Assembly: GCA_947625415.1 (NCBI GenBank)
Contig: CANQOG010000009.1
Coordinates: 1 to 43,441, forward strand
Direction: 5' to 3'
Length of the DNA stretch: 43,441 nt
From: an uncultured Clostridia bacterium
GTDB lineage: Bacteria; Bacillota; Clostridia; TANB77; CAG-508
Part shown: in pieces, positions 9,339 to 18,223 of the stretch
How positions within the stretch are numbered: the stretch's first letter is position 1
Layout of the letters: each line of letters opens with the position of its first letter
Program-made: the position numbers and the translations under genes
Notes under the pieces: model-generated
What the model saw: only the letters and a program-made list of their open reading frames with translations
What the model was told of the DNA's origin: nothing
The model's database searches: none

Positions 9339-10429
9339 TTAAACATACTTCCTTTCAATATTAGAATTTACGTAGATAGGATAATAGTCTAAAATCTCTA
9401 CCTCATCACCTATTTTTATATTTTCATCCCCAGTAATGTCAATTACAGCATGGTTTGTTCCAAGTTTTCCAATTACACTATAAGTCTTTCCTTTTATCTT
9501 AACTTTTAACGAATCTTTTAAAAAAATCTTTTTAAACTGTATTAAACAAGATAAAATATTGTCTTTTAAACTAAAAACATCTCTTGCTCTTTTTAAATTA
9601 AAACCATCAATATATCCCATACCAATTATAGCAATTTTGCTATCTCTTTTAGTTTTATATTCATTACTATAACTAATATTATAACCTTTCGGAACATTCT
9701 TTATAGTAATTATTTCAGTTTTTAAAGTTCCAATTTTTTTCAATTTCAAATTATCCACTAAAACTCTTCCTTGAATACAAGAGCCAAGTCTTACAAAGTC
9801 TAACCACATATCTTCATAAAGTAAAAAACCGATTTGTAGCTACACAATGAAATTTTATATCTGGATTTATTTCTTTAATCTTTGGAATTAAATTTTTAAA
9901 TCTTGAAAATTGTATACTTGTCCAACTTTTATCTAAAGGTTTAGAAAAATGAGTAAAACATCCAGTTATTTCAAGGTTTTCACAAGGTTTTACAGCTTCA
10001 AATATTTTCTCGTCATTATATAAAAAACCGAAATCTAGCAAAACCTGTATCAATTTTAATATGAGCTTTAGTTATTTTCCCCAACTCTAATGAAATTTCT
10101 GATATTTTCTTTTTCTCTTCTAAACTTCCAATAGTTAAAATAATATCATTTTTAATTAAGTCTGTCAATTCATCAATGTTTATAACTTCAGACATCAATA
10201 AAATATTTTTGTCAATTCCATTTTGTCTTAAAATTATAGCATCTCTAGGGTCTGAAACTCCAAAATAATTTATACCTTCTTCTATTAAAAATTTTGTATA
10301 TTTTACTAAATCAAGCCCCATTCCATTTACTTTAACAACAGCAATAATTTCAGCTTTTCCAGAAAGTTTTTCACTTATTAAATTCAAATTATATCTTAAG
10401 TCATCTTTACTTATCTCAAATTTTTTCAA
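9339..10429 (-). CDS. alr: Alanine racemase (two CGGT recoding sites)
   Basis: A PLP enzyme converting L- to D-alanine for peptidoglycan. I chose TTG 10429 (MKKFEISKDDL) with AAAGGA eight bases upstream, giving 362 residues after reading two CGGT sites as Gly. Key features are the PLP-lysine motif AVVKVNGMG (Lys33; usually VKANAYG, so this copy is divergent), KIDTGFARFGF (site at Gly134), HCVATNGF (site at Gly200), and GMGYIDGF in the C-terminal barrel with the likely catalytic Tyr. Unrecoded, the gene is three short pieces. It is followed without a gap by the DUF1189 gene. A racemase for another amino acid is possible given the divergent Lys motif. Confidence 0.88.
9828..9831 (-). other. CGGT recoding site, Gly200 of Alr
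   Basis: The context is AAT-CGGT-TTT. Zero frame gives ATNRFFTL and a stop; CGGT as Gly gives ATNGFLLYEDMW, matching the ANS/TNG region of Alr. Confidence 0.88.
10027..10030 (-). other. CGGT recoding site, Gly134 of Alr
   Basis: The context is TTT-CGGT-TTT. Zero frame gives ARFRFFI and a stop; CGGT as Gly gives KIDTGFARFGFLYND, matching the family's DTGMxRxG motif. Confidence 0.9.
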
Positions 10430-10455
10430 ATGAAAAATCCTTTCTAAAATCAAAA

Positions 10456-11517
10456 TTATTTTATAAATTTTTTCTTAAGTCCTCTTAAAGTTCTAAAGCT
10501 TTTCTCAGCAAACTTATATAACTTATATTTTAAAGGCTTATATGGAAAATAAACCTCTCCAATAAATTCAACAAAGCGAGCATTAAAGCCTTTCTTAAAT
10601 CTATATAATCCATATTGTGGATGGTTTTCATCAACGACTCCACTGACACCTCTAAAGTCATACATATCATCGCCTCTATCAATTGCTTCTTGAATCATTG
10701 TCCATTGAAGCAAATAGTTTGGCATAAGATTTCTTTTAGAATTACTACTAGCTCCGTATAAATACCATGTTTTATTTCCATAAATGATTGGGATAATTCC
10801 AGCAATAGGCTCTCCTTCATGATAAGCCATTAAAACTTTCATGTGACCTAAAGGAGCAAGCTCATCATACATCTTTTCAAAATAAGAAAGTGAACGAATT
10901 AAGAAATTATCTCTTTTTCCAGTTTCAACCATAATTTTATGAAAATCTTTTAAGTCTTCTTTATTTCCTTCTTTTATCTCAACACCCTTTTTGATAGCAA
11001 GCCTTACATTATATCTAGTCTTTGATTGAAATTCATTAAAAATAGTATCTTTATCTTTTCCTCTTAAATCAAGTTGAAACACAAATCTTGGTTGAATTTC
11101 ATCTTTAAAATCTTTGCTGTCATCTTTTATTTTAAAACCTAAATCTTCAACTATTTTGCGAAATTCTTTATCATCTTTTTCTACATCTGGCTCCATTCTT
11201 AACACAAAAGCTTTATACTTTTTAGCTAAAATGTCAGAACCTTCTTTCAAATCTTTCAAAACTTCTTTATCATGCAAATCACATACAGGTCCTCGAGCAA
11301 CATACATAATATTTCCAAATATAGGGATTTTACGAATCCAAACACAAAGACTTCCTTTAATATTTCCATTTTCATCTTCAGATAATATTACTTCTTTAAC
11401 CCATGAAGTCTTTACATTTCCCCATTCAAGTGATTGTTGGAAATTACATCTAGGATGATGAGTTAAAAACTCTTTATATTTTTTTTCATCTTTACCTTTT
11501 TCAAGCAATTTAACCAT
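10456..11517 (-). CDS. FemX/FemAB-type peptidyltransferase
   Basis: 353 residues; ATG 11517 overlaps the cysS stop by one base (TAATG), so it is translationally coupled to cysS. The FemABX family adds amino acids from aminoacyl-tRNA to the lysine side chain of lipid II, building the peptidoglycan cross-bridge. Visible family features are FQQSLEWGNVK near the N terminus, GNIMYVARGPVCD, RYNVRLAIKKG (about 175-187) and the second GNAT-like half with WYLYGASSNSKRNLMPNY and DMYDFRGVSG. The amino acid added cannot be predicted. Linkage to cysS is noteworthy because Fem enzymes use charged tRNA, but a direct connection is only inference. Confidence 0.9.
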   Translation of the reverse strand: MVKLLEKGKDEKKYKEFLTHHPRCNFQQSLEWGNVKTSWVKEVILSEDENGNIKGSLCVWIRKIPIFGNIMYVARGPVCDLHDKEVLKDLKEGSDILAKKYKAFVLRMEPDVEKDDKEFRKIVEDLGFKIKDDSKDFKDEIQPRFVFQLDLRGKDKDTIFNEFQSKTRYNVRLAIKKGVEIKEGNKEDLKDFHKIMVETGKRDNFLIRSLSYFEKMYDELAPLGHMKVLMAYHEGEPIAGIIPIIYGNKTWYLYGASSNSKRNLMPNYLLQWTMIQEAIDRGDDMYDFRGVSGVVDENHPQYGLYRFKKGFNARFVEFIGEVYFPYKPLKYKLYKFAEKSFRTLRGLKKKFIK

Positions 11518-12890
11518 TATTCAACAACTGTCCCCTCTTTAGTATCTTTAACCTTATAGCCTTTAGCAATAAGCTCATCTCTTAATCTATCAGATTCAGC
11601 CCAATTTTTAGAATTTCTAGCCTCATTTCTTAAATTTATTAATTTTTTAATTTCTTCTGGAAGTTTAGTTTCTTCTGGCTTATAGTTTACTAAATCTAAT
11701 CCTAAAACTTCATCAAATTTTAAAAGTAACTTTTGTAAATCTTTAGATTTATTAGGATTTCTAACAACGTCCCAAACAACACTCATCGCCATAGGCATAT
11801 TCAAATCATCATTAATAGCTTCTAAAAATCTATTTTCATAATCTTTAATAATATCACTTGAGATTTTTTCAGTTCCTTCACCGTGTTTTAAATATCCTTC
11901 TCTTAATCGAGTTAATGCTGTTTTAGCACTATCCATAGCTTCCCAAGTAAAATTAATCTGACTTCTATAATTTGAAGTAAAATTAAACATTTTATAAACT
12001 AAAGGCTCATAACCTTTTTCTTGCAAATCATCTAAAGTATATAAATTATTTAAGCTCTTTGACATCTTCTCGCCATTTACAAGTAAAAAATTGCAATGCA
12101 TCCAATAATTAACAGGCTCTTTTCCAGAAAATCCTTTACTTTGAGCAATTTCATTTTCATGATGAACTGGAATATGGTCAATTCCACCTGTATGAATATC
12201 AAAGTGGTCTCCTAAATATTTATATCCCATTGCAGAACACTCTAAATGCCAACCAGGATAACTTTTTCCAAAAAATGAATCCCATTGCATAATATGTTCT
12301 TTTGGAGCTTTAATCCATAAAGCAAAATCTGAAATATTTTTCTTTTTAGTATCAAACTCAACTCTAGCTCCAGCTTTCTGGTCTTCTACTTTTCTATTTG
12401 ATAAAACTCCGTATTTATCAAGTTTTGAAGTATCAAAATAAACTGTATCTTCTGTTGAATAAGTATACCCATTTTCTATAATTTTCTTAACATATTCTTC
12501 CATTACATTAATATGTTCAGTCGCTCTAGCAATTATTTCTGGTCTATCAACATTTAATTTATCAATATCAACTAAAAAAGCTTTCATATAAAAATCAGCT
12601 ATTTCAAAAGGATTTTTATTTTCTCTACGAGCAGCTTTCATCATTTTATCTTCGCCTTCATCAGCATCAGAAGTCATATGTCCAACATCAGTAATATTCA
12701 TAACATGTTTCAAATTGTATCCATTATATTTCAAAGTTCTTCTTAAAGAATCCATAAATAAATATGCTCTTAAATTTCCAATATGTGCATAATTATATAC
12801 AGTTGGACCACAAGAGTACATTCTAACTTCTTTTTCGTCAATAGGTTTAAATTCCTCTTTTTCCCTTGTTAAAGTATTATAAATTTTCAT
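11517..12890 (-). CDS. cysS: Cysteinyl-tRNA synthetase
   Basis: A class I synthetase that charges tRNA-Cys. I chose ATG 12890 (MKIYNTLTREKEEF) with AAGGAAG upstream, giving 457 residues; a longer start is possible but lacks family similarity. Motifs are CGPTVYNYAHIGN (zinc Cys plus HIGH-type signature), GGIDHIPVHHENEIAQS with zinc ligands, GEKMSKSLNN (KMSKS loop) and the C-terminal ARNSKNWAESDRLRDEL. It has no in-frame CGG; its GGN codons after TAC or CAC (for example LDKYGVL) are read normally. Confidence 0.97.
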   Translation of the reverse strand: MKIYNTLTREKEEFKPIDEKEVRMYSCGPTVYNYAHIGNLRAYLFMDSLRRTLKYNGYNLKHVMNITDVGHMTSDADEGEDKMMKAARRENKNPFEIADFYMKAFLVDIDKLNVDRPEIIARATEHINVMEEYVKKIIENGYTYSTEDTVYFDTSKLDKYGVLSNRKVEDQKAGARVEFDTKKKNISDFALWIKAPKEHIMQWDSFFGKSYPGWHLECSAMGYKYLGDHFDIHTGGIDHIPVHHENEIAQSKGFSGKEPVNYWMHCNFLLVNGEKMSKSLNNLYTLDDLQEKGYEPLVYKMFNFTSNYRSQINFTWEAMDSAKTALTRLREGYLKHGEGTEKISSDIIKDYENRFLEAINDDLNMPMAMSVVWDVVRNPNKSKDLQKLLLKFDEVLGLDLVNYKPEETKLPEEIKKLINLRNEARNSKNWAESDRLRDELIAKGYKVKDTKEGTVVE

Positions 12891-12920
12891 AACATCTTCC
12901 TTTTCTATAGACAAGAGAAG

Positions 12921-12945
12921 TTGGAAGCAACTATCTTGCTTCCAA
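12921..12945 (-). terminator. Hairpin between the PBP gene and cysS
   Basis: TTGGAAGCAA (12921-12930) and TTGCTTCCAA (12936-12945) form a perfect 10-bp stem with a five-base loop. The minus strand continues with CTTCTCTTG rather than a pure T-run, so it is a weak terminator or an RNA-processing element ahead of cysS. Confidence 0.45.
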
Positions 12946-12959
12946 TTTCTATTTAATTT

Positions 12960-15470
12960 TTAATCTTCATATTCGGTATCTTCAGCTTTATGTGGACAAA
13001 CTTCTGTAGGTGTATTACTAAATAAATCATTTGAAAAGTTTGTTGTCCAAATTCCATTTATTTCATTAGGCGGTAAACTAGCTTTAGTTGTAACTCTATA
13101 ATTTGTACAATATTCACTAGCTAAAAGTCCTGTTTCATTACAAATTTTAACTGTTCCACCATGTGTATTACAAACTGCAGGTAAATTATCAGCAGTAAAT
13201 ATTTCAGAATAAGTATTTATACATCCTGGACCTGCTAACATTCCAGAAACTCTACAAACATTTCTATTTATTATTCCATCAGGTCTTGTAAAACTACTAG
13301 CTGGTAAACTTTCATGAATTCTCTTCATTATATTTGAACCAATTAACCCAGCTGGGTTTCTTCCATTCCATTCTTCAACATCAGCTCTATATTCATAACC
13401 ATACCATGTAGCAGCAGCATAATAATTTGTGAAAGTAATATACCATCTATCAACATTATCATCTGTTGTACCTGTTTTTGATGATGTATCTTGATTTGGA
13501 ATTTTTCCATATCCAGCAGCTGTTCCAATTACATTTCCAACTTGAACTGTTCCTTGCATTACATTTTTAACTATATATGCATTTTGTTCACTTAAAACTC
13601 TAGTTGAACGTTCTTCAACTGATTTTGGTTGCATTATAATATTTCCTTGTTTATCAGTAACTTTTTGATAAAATGTTGGAACTATATATGTTCCACCATT
13701 TGAAATTGCTCCATAAGCTGCAGCCATTTGAACTACTGATGCACCATTATTTAAAGCACCTAACGCCAAACCTACACCCGCATCTGCTGTAGCATCAGTT
13801 ATTCCTACACTTTGGCAGAATTTAGCAGCATCTTCAACACCAGCTGTTGAAATTCCTTTAATATTTGGTATATTTTGTGAAAGCGCTATTGCATCTCTTA
13901 ATGTCATTAATTGGTTAGTATAAGCACCTTCATTTTTATATGGTTTCGCTCTACCTGGGAAATATGTCTCACCATCCATAAAAGCTGTAGAAGCTGTTAA
14001 TTTTTTATTATTTAAACCTGTTGATAAAACAGCTAATGGTTTAATTGATGAACCAGTTTGTTTTAACATAGTTGTAGGATAATTATAATATCCTAAATAT
14101 GTTTTTGACATTTCTTCGCCAAAACCTGAACCACAAGCAACAATTTCACCAGTTTTTGGATCTATTATTGCAATAGCAGCCATTGAGTTTTGACCAGCTT
14201 TTCCGCCATCTGCACTAGAAGAAACTCTATGATAAAAATCATAATTGTTCATTTCAGCTTCAACTTCATTTTGAACTGAAGTTCTTTGTGATACATAAAT
14301 TTTGTATCCACCACCATATATCTTAACTTTAGCCATTTCTTCAGAAAGCCCATTTTCTTCAGCATATTGTTTTACAATTTCTTTTATTGCAGCATCTACT
14401 TGATAAGAAACTTTAGTTGTTATACTTGTATTGCCATTTGAAAATGGTAAACCTGCATCTATCTCAGCAATTGCTGATTTATATTCGTCATCTTTAATAT
14501 AGCCTAATTCTTTCATTTTTCCCAAAACAGTTTTTGCTCTTTTTTGGCCTTTTTCAATTCTTTCTTGTTTTCCTTCATTTTCTGTAAATGGGTCATAAGC
14601 GTTTGGTGAATTATTAATCGCAGCCATATAAGCACATTCAGCTAATGTTAAATCTTTAACATCTTTATTGAAATAATAAACAGCTCCTAAACCGACACCA
14701 TTAATATCTTTTCCACCAACAAATATTAAGTTTAAATACAACTCTAAAATTTGGTCTTTTGAAAGATAATGTTCAACTTGTAAAGCTTTTATCATCTCTT
14801 TAACTTTTCTCATAGCTGTATCTTCTTTTTCTTGGGTTATATTTTTAACAACCTGTTGTGTAATAGAACTTCCACCAAAGCTAGCAGCTCCTTCTTCTTT
14901 ATGCATAATTTTATGACCAAGATAATTTAGAGTAGCGGCAGCAGTTCTCTTAAAATCAATTCCACTATGGCTTTCAAATCTTTCATCTTCTATAGCAATA
15001 TAAGCTTTTGGAAGATATTTTCCCATATCTTCTAGTTTTAAGCTAACTCTTTTTTGGTCACCACTAAGTGAACCTAATTCATTTCCTTCAGAGTCATAAA
15101 TTACAGAGTTTTCTGAACTTACAACTAATGATTTTAAATCAATTTTGAAATCATCACTCAATAAGTCAAAGAAGTTAAATCCACCCCATAATGCACCAAA
15201 GAAAATTCCAGCACAAATAATTACAAATAACACAATCAAAAGTAAGAACATTCTAATAATTGTAGATATTCTAGGATGTTTATCTCTAAATTTTAGCTTT
15301 TTCTTTTTTTCCTTTTTTCTTTTACCTTTTTGATTAGAATTAGAATCTAAATCAGTTTTATTAATTACTTGAGTTTTAGACATATCATTAGCTTTTTTGT
15401 TTTTAGCTTTTTTATTCACTTCTTCTGTACTTAACCTAGTAGTAGCATGTTTTTCTTTTTTTTCTCTCAT
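12960..15470 (-). CDS. Class A penicillin-binding protein (PBP1A type)
   Basis: A bifunctional peptidoglycan synthase of 836 residues; ATG 15470 with AGAGGT upstream. A Lys-rich cytoplasmic tail of about 70 residues precedes one transmembrane helix (IIRMFLLLIVLFVIICAGI, about 71-90). The glycosyltransferase 51 domain has IEDERFESHSGIDFKR with its catalytic Glu and GGSSITQQVVKN. The transpeptidase has SSIKPLAV (SxxK, about 475), SQN and SKTGTTDD (KTG, about 667). The C-terminal 110 residues contain about six Cys (CRVSGMLAGPGC, CNTHGG, CNETGLL), as in the tails of some Clostridia PBP1A proteins. No CGG is in frame. Confidence 0.96.
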   Translation of the reverse strand: MREKKEKHATTRLSTEEVNKKAKNKKANDMSKTQVINKTDLDSNSNQKGKRKKEKKKKLKFRDKHPRISTIIRMFLLLIVLFVIICAGIFFGALWGGFNFFDLLSDDFKIDLKSLVVSSENSVIYDSEGNELGSLSGDQKRVSLKLEDMGKYLPKAYIAIEDERFESHSGIDFKRTAAATLNYLGHKIMHKEEGAASFGGSSITQQVVKNITQEKEDTAMRKVKEMIKALQVEHYLSKDQILELYLNLIFVGGKDINGVGLGAVYYFNKDVKDLTLAECAYMAAINNSPNAYDPFTENEGKQERIEKGQKRAKTVLGKMKELGYIKDDEYKSAIAEIDAGLPFSNGNTSITTKVSYQVDAAIKEIVKQYAEENGLSEEMAKVKIYGGGYKIYVSQRTSVQNEVEAEMNNYDFYHRVSSSADGGKAGQNSMAAIAIIDPKTGEIVACGSGFGEEMSKTYLGYYNYPTTMLKQTGSSIKPLAVLSTGLNNKKLTASTAFMDGETYFPGRAKPYKNEGAYTNQLMTLRDAIALSQNIPNIKGISTAGVEDAAKFCQSVGITDATADAGVGLALGALNNGASVVQMAAAYGAISNGGTYIVPTFYQKVTDKQGNIIMQPKSVEERSTRVLSEQNAYIVKNVMQGTVQVGNVIGTAAGYGKIPNQDTSSKTGTTDDNVDRWYITFTNYYAAATWYGYEYRADVEEWNGRNPAGLIGSNIMKRIHESLPASSFTRPDGIINRNVCRVSGMLAGPGCINTYSEIFTADNLPAVCNTHGGTVKICNETGLLASEYCTNYRVTTKASLPPNEINGIWTTNFSNDLFSNTPTEVCPHKAEDTEYED

Positions 15471-15540
15471 AATTTACCTCTATTTCTTAAATAAATACCA
15501 GTGTATTATATCATTATATTTGATAAATATAAAGCCTTTT

Positions 15541-16177
15541 TTATAAATTTTTATAAAAATCACAATACTTGTTAACCGTACATTCAGAGCAGTTTGGCTT
15601 ACGGCTATCACAATAATTTCTTCCATGAAAAACAAATAAATGATTTACATCATAAAAATATTCTTTTGGAAAAGTTTTTATTAAGTCTTGCTCAATTTTA
15701 CTTGGTTCTAATTCTTTAGAAAATCCCATTTTATTTGAAATTCTTTTTGCATGAGTATCAACGGCAATTCCAACTGGTTTATTGAAAGCTTCTAACATAA
15801 TTACATTTGCACTTTTTCTTCCAACTCCGAGGAATTGTAACAAGTTCATTTATATCAGATGGTACTTCTCCATTATATTTTTCTAAAATTGTTTTTGCTG
15901 CCTCTATCGCATTTTTAGCTTTATTTTTATAAAATCCACAAGGATGTATAATCTTTTCAACATCTTCTAATTTAGCTTTTGCCATTTTTTCTGCTGTTCC
16001 ATATCTTTCAAATAATTCAGGTGTTGTCTTATTTACTCTCTCATCAGTACATTGAGCAGAAAGCATAACAGCTATCATCATTTGAAATGGAGTTTTAAAA
16101 TCTAAACTACAAGTTGCTTCTGGATAAGTTTTCTTTAATATTTCAATTATTCTAACAGCTTCTTCTCTATTTTTCAT
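15541..16177 (-). CDS. nth: Endonuclease III (one CGGA recoding site)
   Basis: A DNA glycosylase/AP lyase that removes oxidised pyrimidines. I chose ATG 16177 (MKNREEAVRIIEIL), which gives 211 residues, the length of the E. coli enzyme; ATG 16201 lacks a ribosome binding site. Features are MLSAQCTDERVN, the helix-hairpin-helix IPGVGRKSANV (recoding site at Gly117, catalytic Lys121), VDTHAKRISN with the catalytic Asp, and a [4Fe-4S] Cys cluster CDSRKPNCSECTVNKYC. Without recoding the protein ends in the hairpin and loses the catalytic Lys, Asp and cluster. Confidence 0.95.
15826..15829 (-). other. CGGA recoding site, Gly117 of Nth
   Basis: The context is CCT-CGGA-GTT. Zero frame gives IPRSWKKKC and a stop; CGGA as Gly gives IPGVGRKSAN, the family's DNA-binding hairpin. 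Confidence 0.93.
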
Positions 16178-16323
16178 TTTATATTTTATTCCTACTTTCA
16201 TTTATTTTTCGACCATTATATTATTTATTTATAAAAAATGCAAATTTTATTATAGTTTGAACATTCTTGTTTGTAACATTTTAAAGAAAACATAATATTA
16301 TGATATTAAAGGAGGAAATTGAA

Positions 16324-16483
16324 ATGAAATTCTTTAGAAAAATGAGAAAATTAATAGCAGGAATATGTATCGGTCTAGGAGTTCGGAATATTACTTATTC
16401 TATTTCTTCCTACAAATGTTTGGCTAACTATAATAGGAGTTGGTTTAATAATAGCTGGAATAAATTACTTATTCAAATGTTAA
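16324..16483 (+). CDS. Small two-helix membrane protein (one CGGA recoding site)
   Basis: Start ATG 16324 behind AAAGGAGGAAATTGAA. With CGGA (16384-16387) read as Gly the product is 52 residues: a basic start (MKFFRKMRKLIAG), a hydrophobic segment GICIGLGVGILLILFLP, a short TNVW turn and a second hydrophobic segment IIGVGLIIAGINYLF, ending in KC. Small proteins of this shape occur in Clostridia, but I know no function. Without recoding, the frame becomes NITYSISSYKCLANYN and loses hydrophobicity. It sits 26 bases ahead of the SpoVM-like gene and probably shares its transcript, which hints at sporulation; this is inference. Confidence 0.75.
16384..16387 (+). other. CGGA recoding site, Gly21 of the 52-residue membrane protein
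   Basis: The context is GTT-CGGA-ATA, and it is the only plus-strand site. Zero frame turns a hydrophobic helix polar; CGGA as Gly gives LGVGILLILFLP and a typical two-helix protein. An ATC GGT eight bases before the same C is read normally. Confidence 0.8.
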
Positions 16484-16509
16484 ATAATTATAAAACAAAG
16501 GAGGAATTT

Positions 16510-16590
16510 ATGACTGTTGTGGTGAGAAAAGCTCCAAAATGTTTTAGAGGTATTCTAAAATTTATTTTTGGAATAAAGAAAGAGAGCTAG
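16510..16590 (+). CDS. spoVM: SpoVM-like sporulation peptide
   Basis: A 26-residue peptide, MTVVVRKAPKCFRGILKFIF plus GIKKES, behind the perfect ribosome binding site AAAGGAGGAATTT. Length, the VRKAPKxFRGILKxIFG pattern and amphipathic helix fit SpoVM, the peptide that marks the forespore membrane and anchors SpoIVA in Bacillus (MKFYTIKLPKFLGG...). In Bacillus spoVM lies near the same rlmN-prpC-prkC-rpe genes found here at 18224-22828, which supports the call. It is followed by a hairpin terminator. Confidence 0.75.
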   Translation: MTVVVRKAPKCFRGILKFIFGIKKES

Positions 16591-16607
16591 TATTTTTAGC
16601 TCTCTTT
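16579..16607. terminator. Bidirectional terminator between spoVM and the convergent gene
   Basis: AAAGAGAGCTA (16579-16589) and TAGCTCTCTTT (16597-16607) form an 11-bp stem between two convergent genes. Flanking sequence is T-rich in both directions but without a long T-run. Confidence 0.7.
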
Positions 16608-16611
16608 ACTC

Positions 16612-18183
16612 TTATTTATTCTCATTATTTTCTTCGTCTTTTTTCTCTTCCTCTGATGGTTTTTCTTCAAAATTAATATCTTCTAACTTTTTCTCTTCTT
16701 CATGTTCTTCTTTAAGCTCTTGAACTTCTTCCTTTATTTCTTGCTTAACTTCCTCTTTTATTTCTTCTTGAACAGATGGCTCTACACTCTCTGTTTCTTT
16801 AATTTCTTCTACTTTCTCTTTTTTTACTTCAATTGGCTTAACTTCTTCTTTTTGTTTTTCTCTAAAATCATTCATATTAATAATTCTTTCACCTAATTTT
16901 ACATCAGCAAGTTTTGCCATTTTCTTTTTAGAAGTAAAGAATACTCTAAACATTGAACCAAATCCAGTAAATGCAAGAACTCCATTAAGAACAAAAATGA
17001 TTGCGCCACCTATACTTCCAGCAAGTGAAATTAATCCTATAAATGATAAAACAAGTGCAACTAAAACTGTAGAGAAAAATGCTTTTACTCTAGATATCTT
17101 TTCTGGAGTACAACTCATTCTAACAGCCCAACTTATAATAAAAATAGCTTTTCCTAAAACAACAAATACGAATAATAAATTAAATAATATTAAGCCATAT
17201 CCAATTCCATATCCAGTTAAACATAAACCAATAGAAATTGCTAAAAATACTATAAATTCTAATAATCCTGTTAAAAACGCTCTAAAGAAATCTCTTAATC
17301 TTAAACTACTATTAACTTCAACAAATTTTGGTAAACAAGCTAAAATAAATATTGCTATAATTAAAATTATTGTAATTTCTATTCCTTCATCTATTAAATG
17401 TGTAATAAAAATTTCGTTAGCATCTAATTTTGAATTTGAATAATTTATTCTTTCGAAATCTAAATCATCTATATCAGCTTTTTCAGAAATATCTTTTTCT
17501 TCTGATTTAATATTTACTTTGCCTGAAACTTTAGCTGAATCTCCAATTACTATATTTCCCATTATTCCATTGAAGTCTCTTCCAACCTCGCCATTTAGAA
17601 CAATTTCACTTCCAATACTTCTTAATTCTCTAGTAATTTTTGTATCTTCACTAATTTCAATATTATCACCACATAAATAAGCAGATAATAATTCAGAATT
17701 TTCTAATAAAATTTCTCCTGAAGCAAGATAAACATTTCCGCCAATTTCTGAATCTATAATTTTTACTTTATTTGCGAAAACCATTACATCTCCATCAACT
17801 TCCATACTACTAAGAGTAACCTCATCTCCAGCTAGAAAAACGTTTCCTTTAACTAATACATTTTTGTAACTAATCTTTTCATCAGCTTTTGAAACATCTT
17901 TACTTATTAGTTTCTTTTTAGAAGATGTTGTCTTACTCTCTTCTGATTTTGAAGTATCTTCGTCTGCTTTATCTTCATTACTAATTTCATTTTTAATTTT
18001 ATTTTCTACTTTGTTTCCAACTTCATTTTTAGTTTCTTCTGTTTCATTGCTAACCTCATTTTTTACAGAATTTGAAACTTCATTTTTACTAGATTTGCTA
18101 GTAGTTACCGCTAACACATTTGTTGAAAAACTTAAAATTAAAATCATAGTAATTATTGCGATTAATAATTTCTTTAATTTCAT
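16612..18183 (-). CDS. Secreted/membrane protein with beta-helix (bactofilin-like) region
   Basis: 523 residues; ATG 18183 behind AAGGGGGAAATAAAA. A signal-like N terminus (LLIAIITMILILSFSTNVLA) is followed by a low-complexity region of NEVSN/ENK repeats. About residues 100-240 form short repeats such as VKGNVFLAGDEVTL, VDGDVMVFANKV and IGGNVYLASGEI, like the polymer-forming bactofilin or adhesin beta-helix. Then come about four or five transmembrane helices (270-420) and a Glu/Lys-rich tail. Many Clostridia carry such proteins of unknown role. It lies between spoVM and rpe. Confidence 0.7.
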   Translation of the reverse strand: MKLKKLLIAIITMILILSFSTNVLAVTTSKSSKNEVSNSVKNEVSNETEETKNEVGNKVENKIKNEISNEDKADEDTSKSEESKTTSSKKKLISKDVSKADEKISYKNVLVKGNVFLAGDEVTLSSMEVDGDVMVFANKVKIIDSEIGGNVYLASGEILLENSELLSAYLCGDNIEISEDTKITRELRSIGSEIVLNGEVGRDFNGIMGNIVIGDSAKVSGKVNIKSEEKDISEKADIDDLDFERINYSNSKLDANEIFITHLIDEGIEITIILIIAIFILACLPKFVEVNSSLRLRDFFRAFLTGLLEFIVFLAISIGLCLTGYGIGYGLILFNLLFVFVVLGKAIFIISWAVRMSCTPEKISRVKAFFSTVLVALVLSFIGLISLAGSIGGAIIFVLNGVLAFTGFGSMFRVFFTSKKKMAKLADVKLGERIINMNDFREKQKEEVKPIEVKKEKVEEIKETESVEPSVQEEIKEEVKQEIKEEVQELKEEHEEEKKLEDINFEEKPSEEEKKDEENNENK

Positions 18184-18223
18184 TTTTTATTTCCCCCTTA
18201 AAATAATTTTATATAAAAAAGCT

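Noticed and set aside
12921-12945. A T-box or other riboswitch ahead of cysS
   Set aside because: Only a single simple hairpin is present; there is no T-box consensus, specifier loop or antiterminator, and the leader is only about 70 bases.
16201-16320. A clear sporulation sigma-factor promoter for the plus-strand genes
   Set aside because: A CATAATAT element (16291-16298) resembles a sigma-E -10, but no matching -35 at the right distance could be found.
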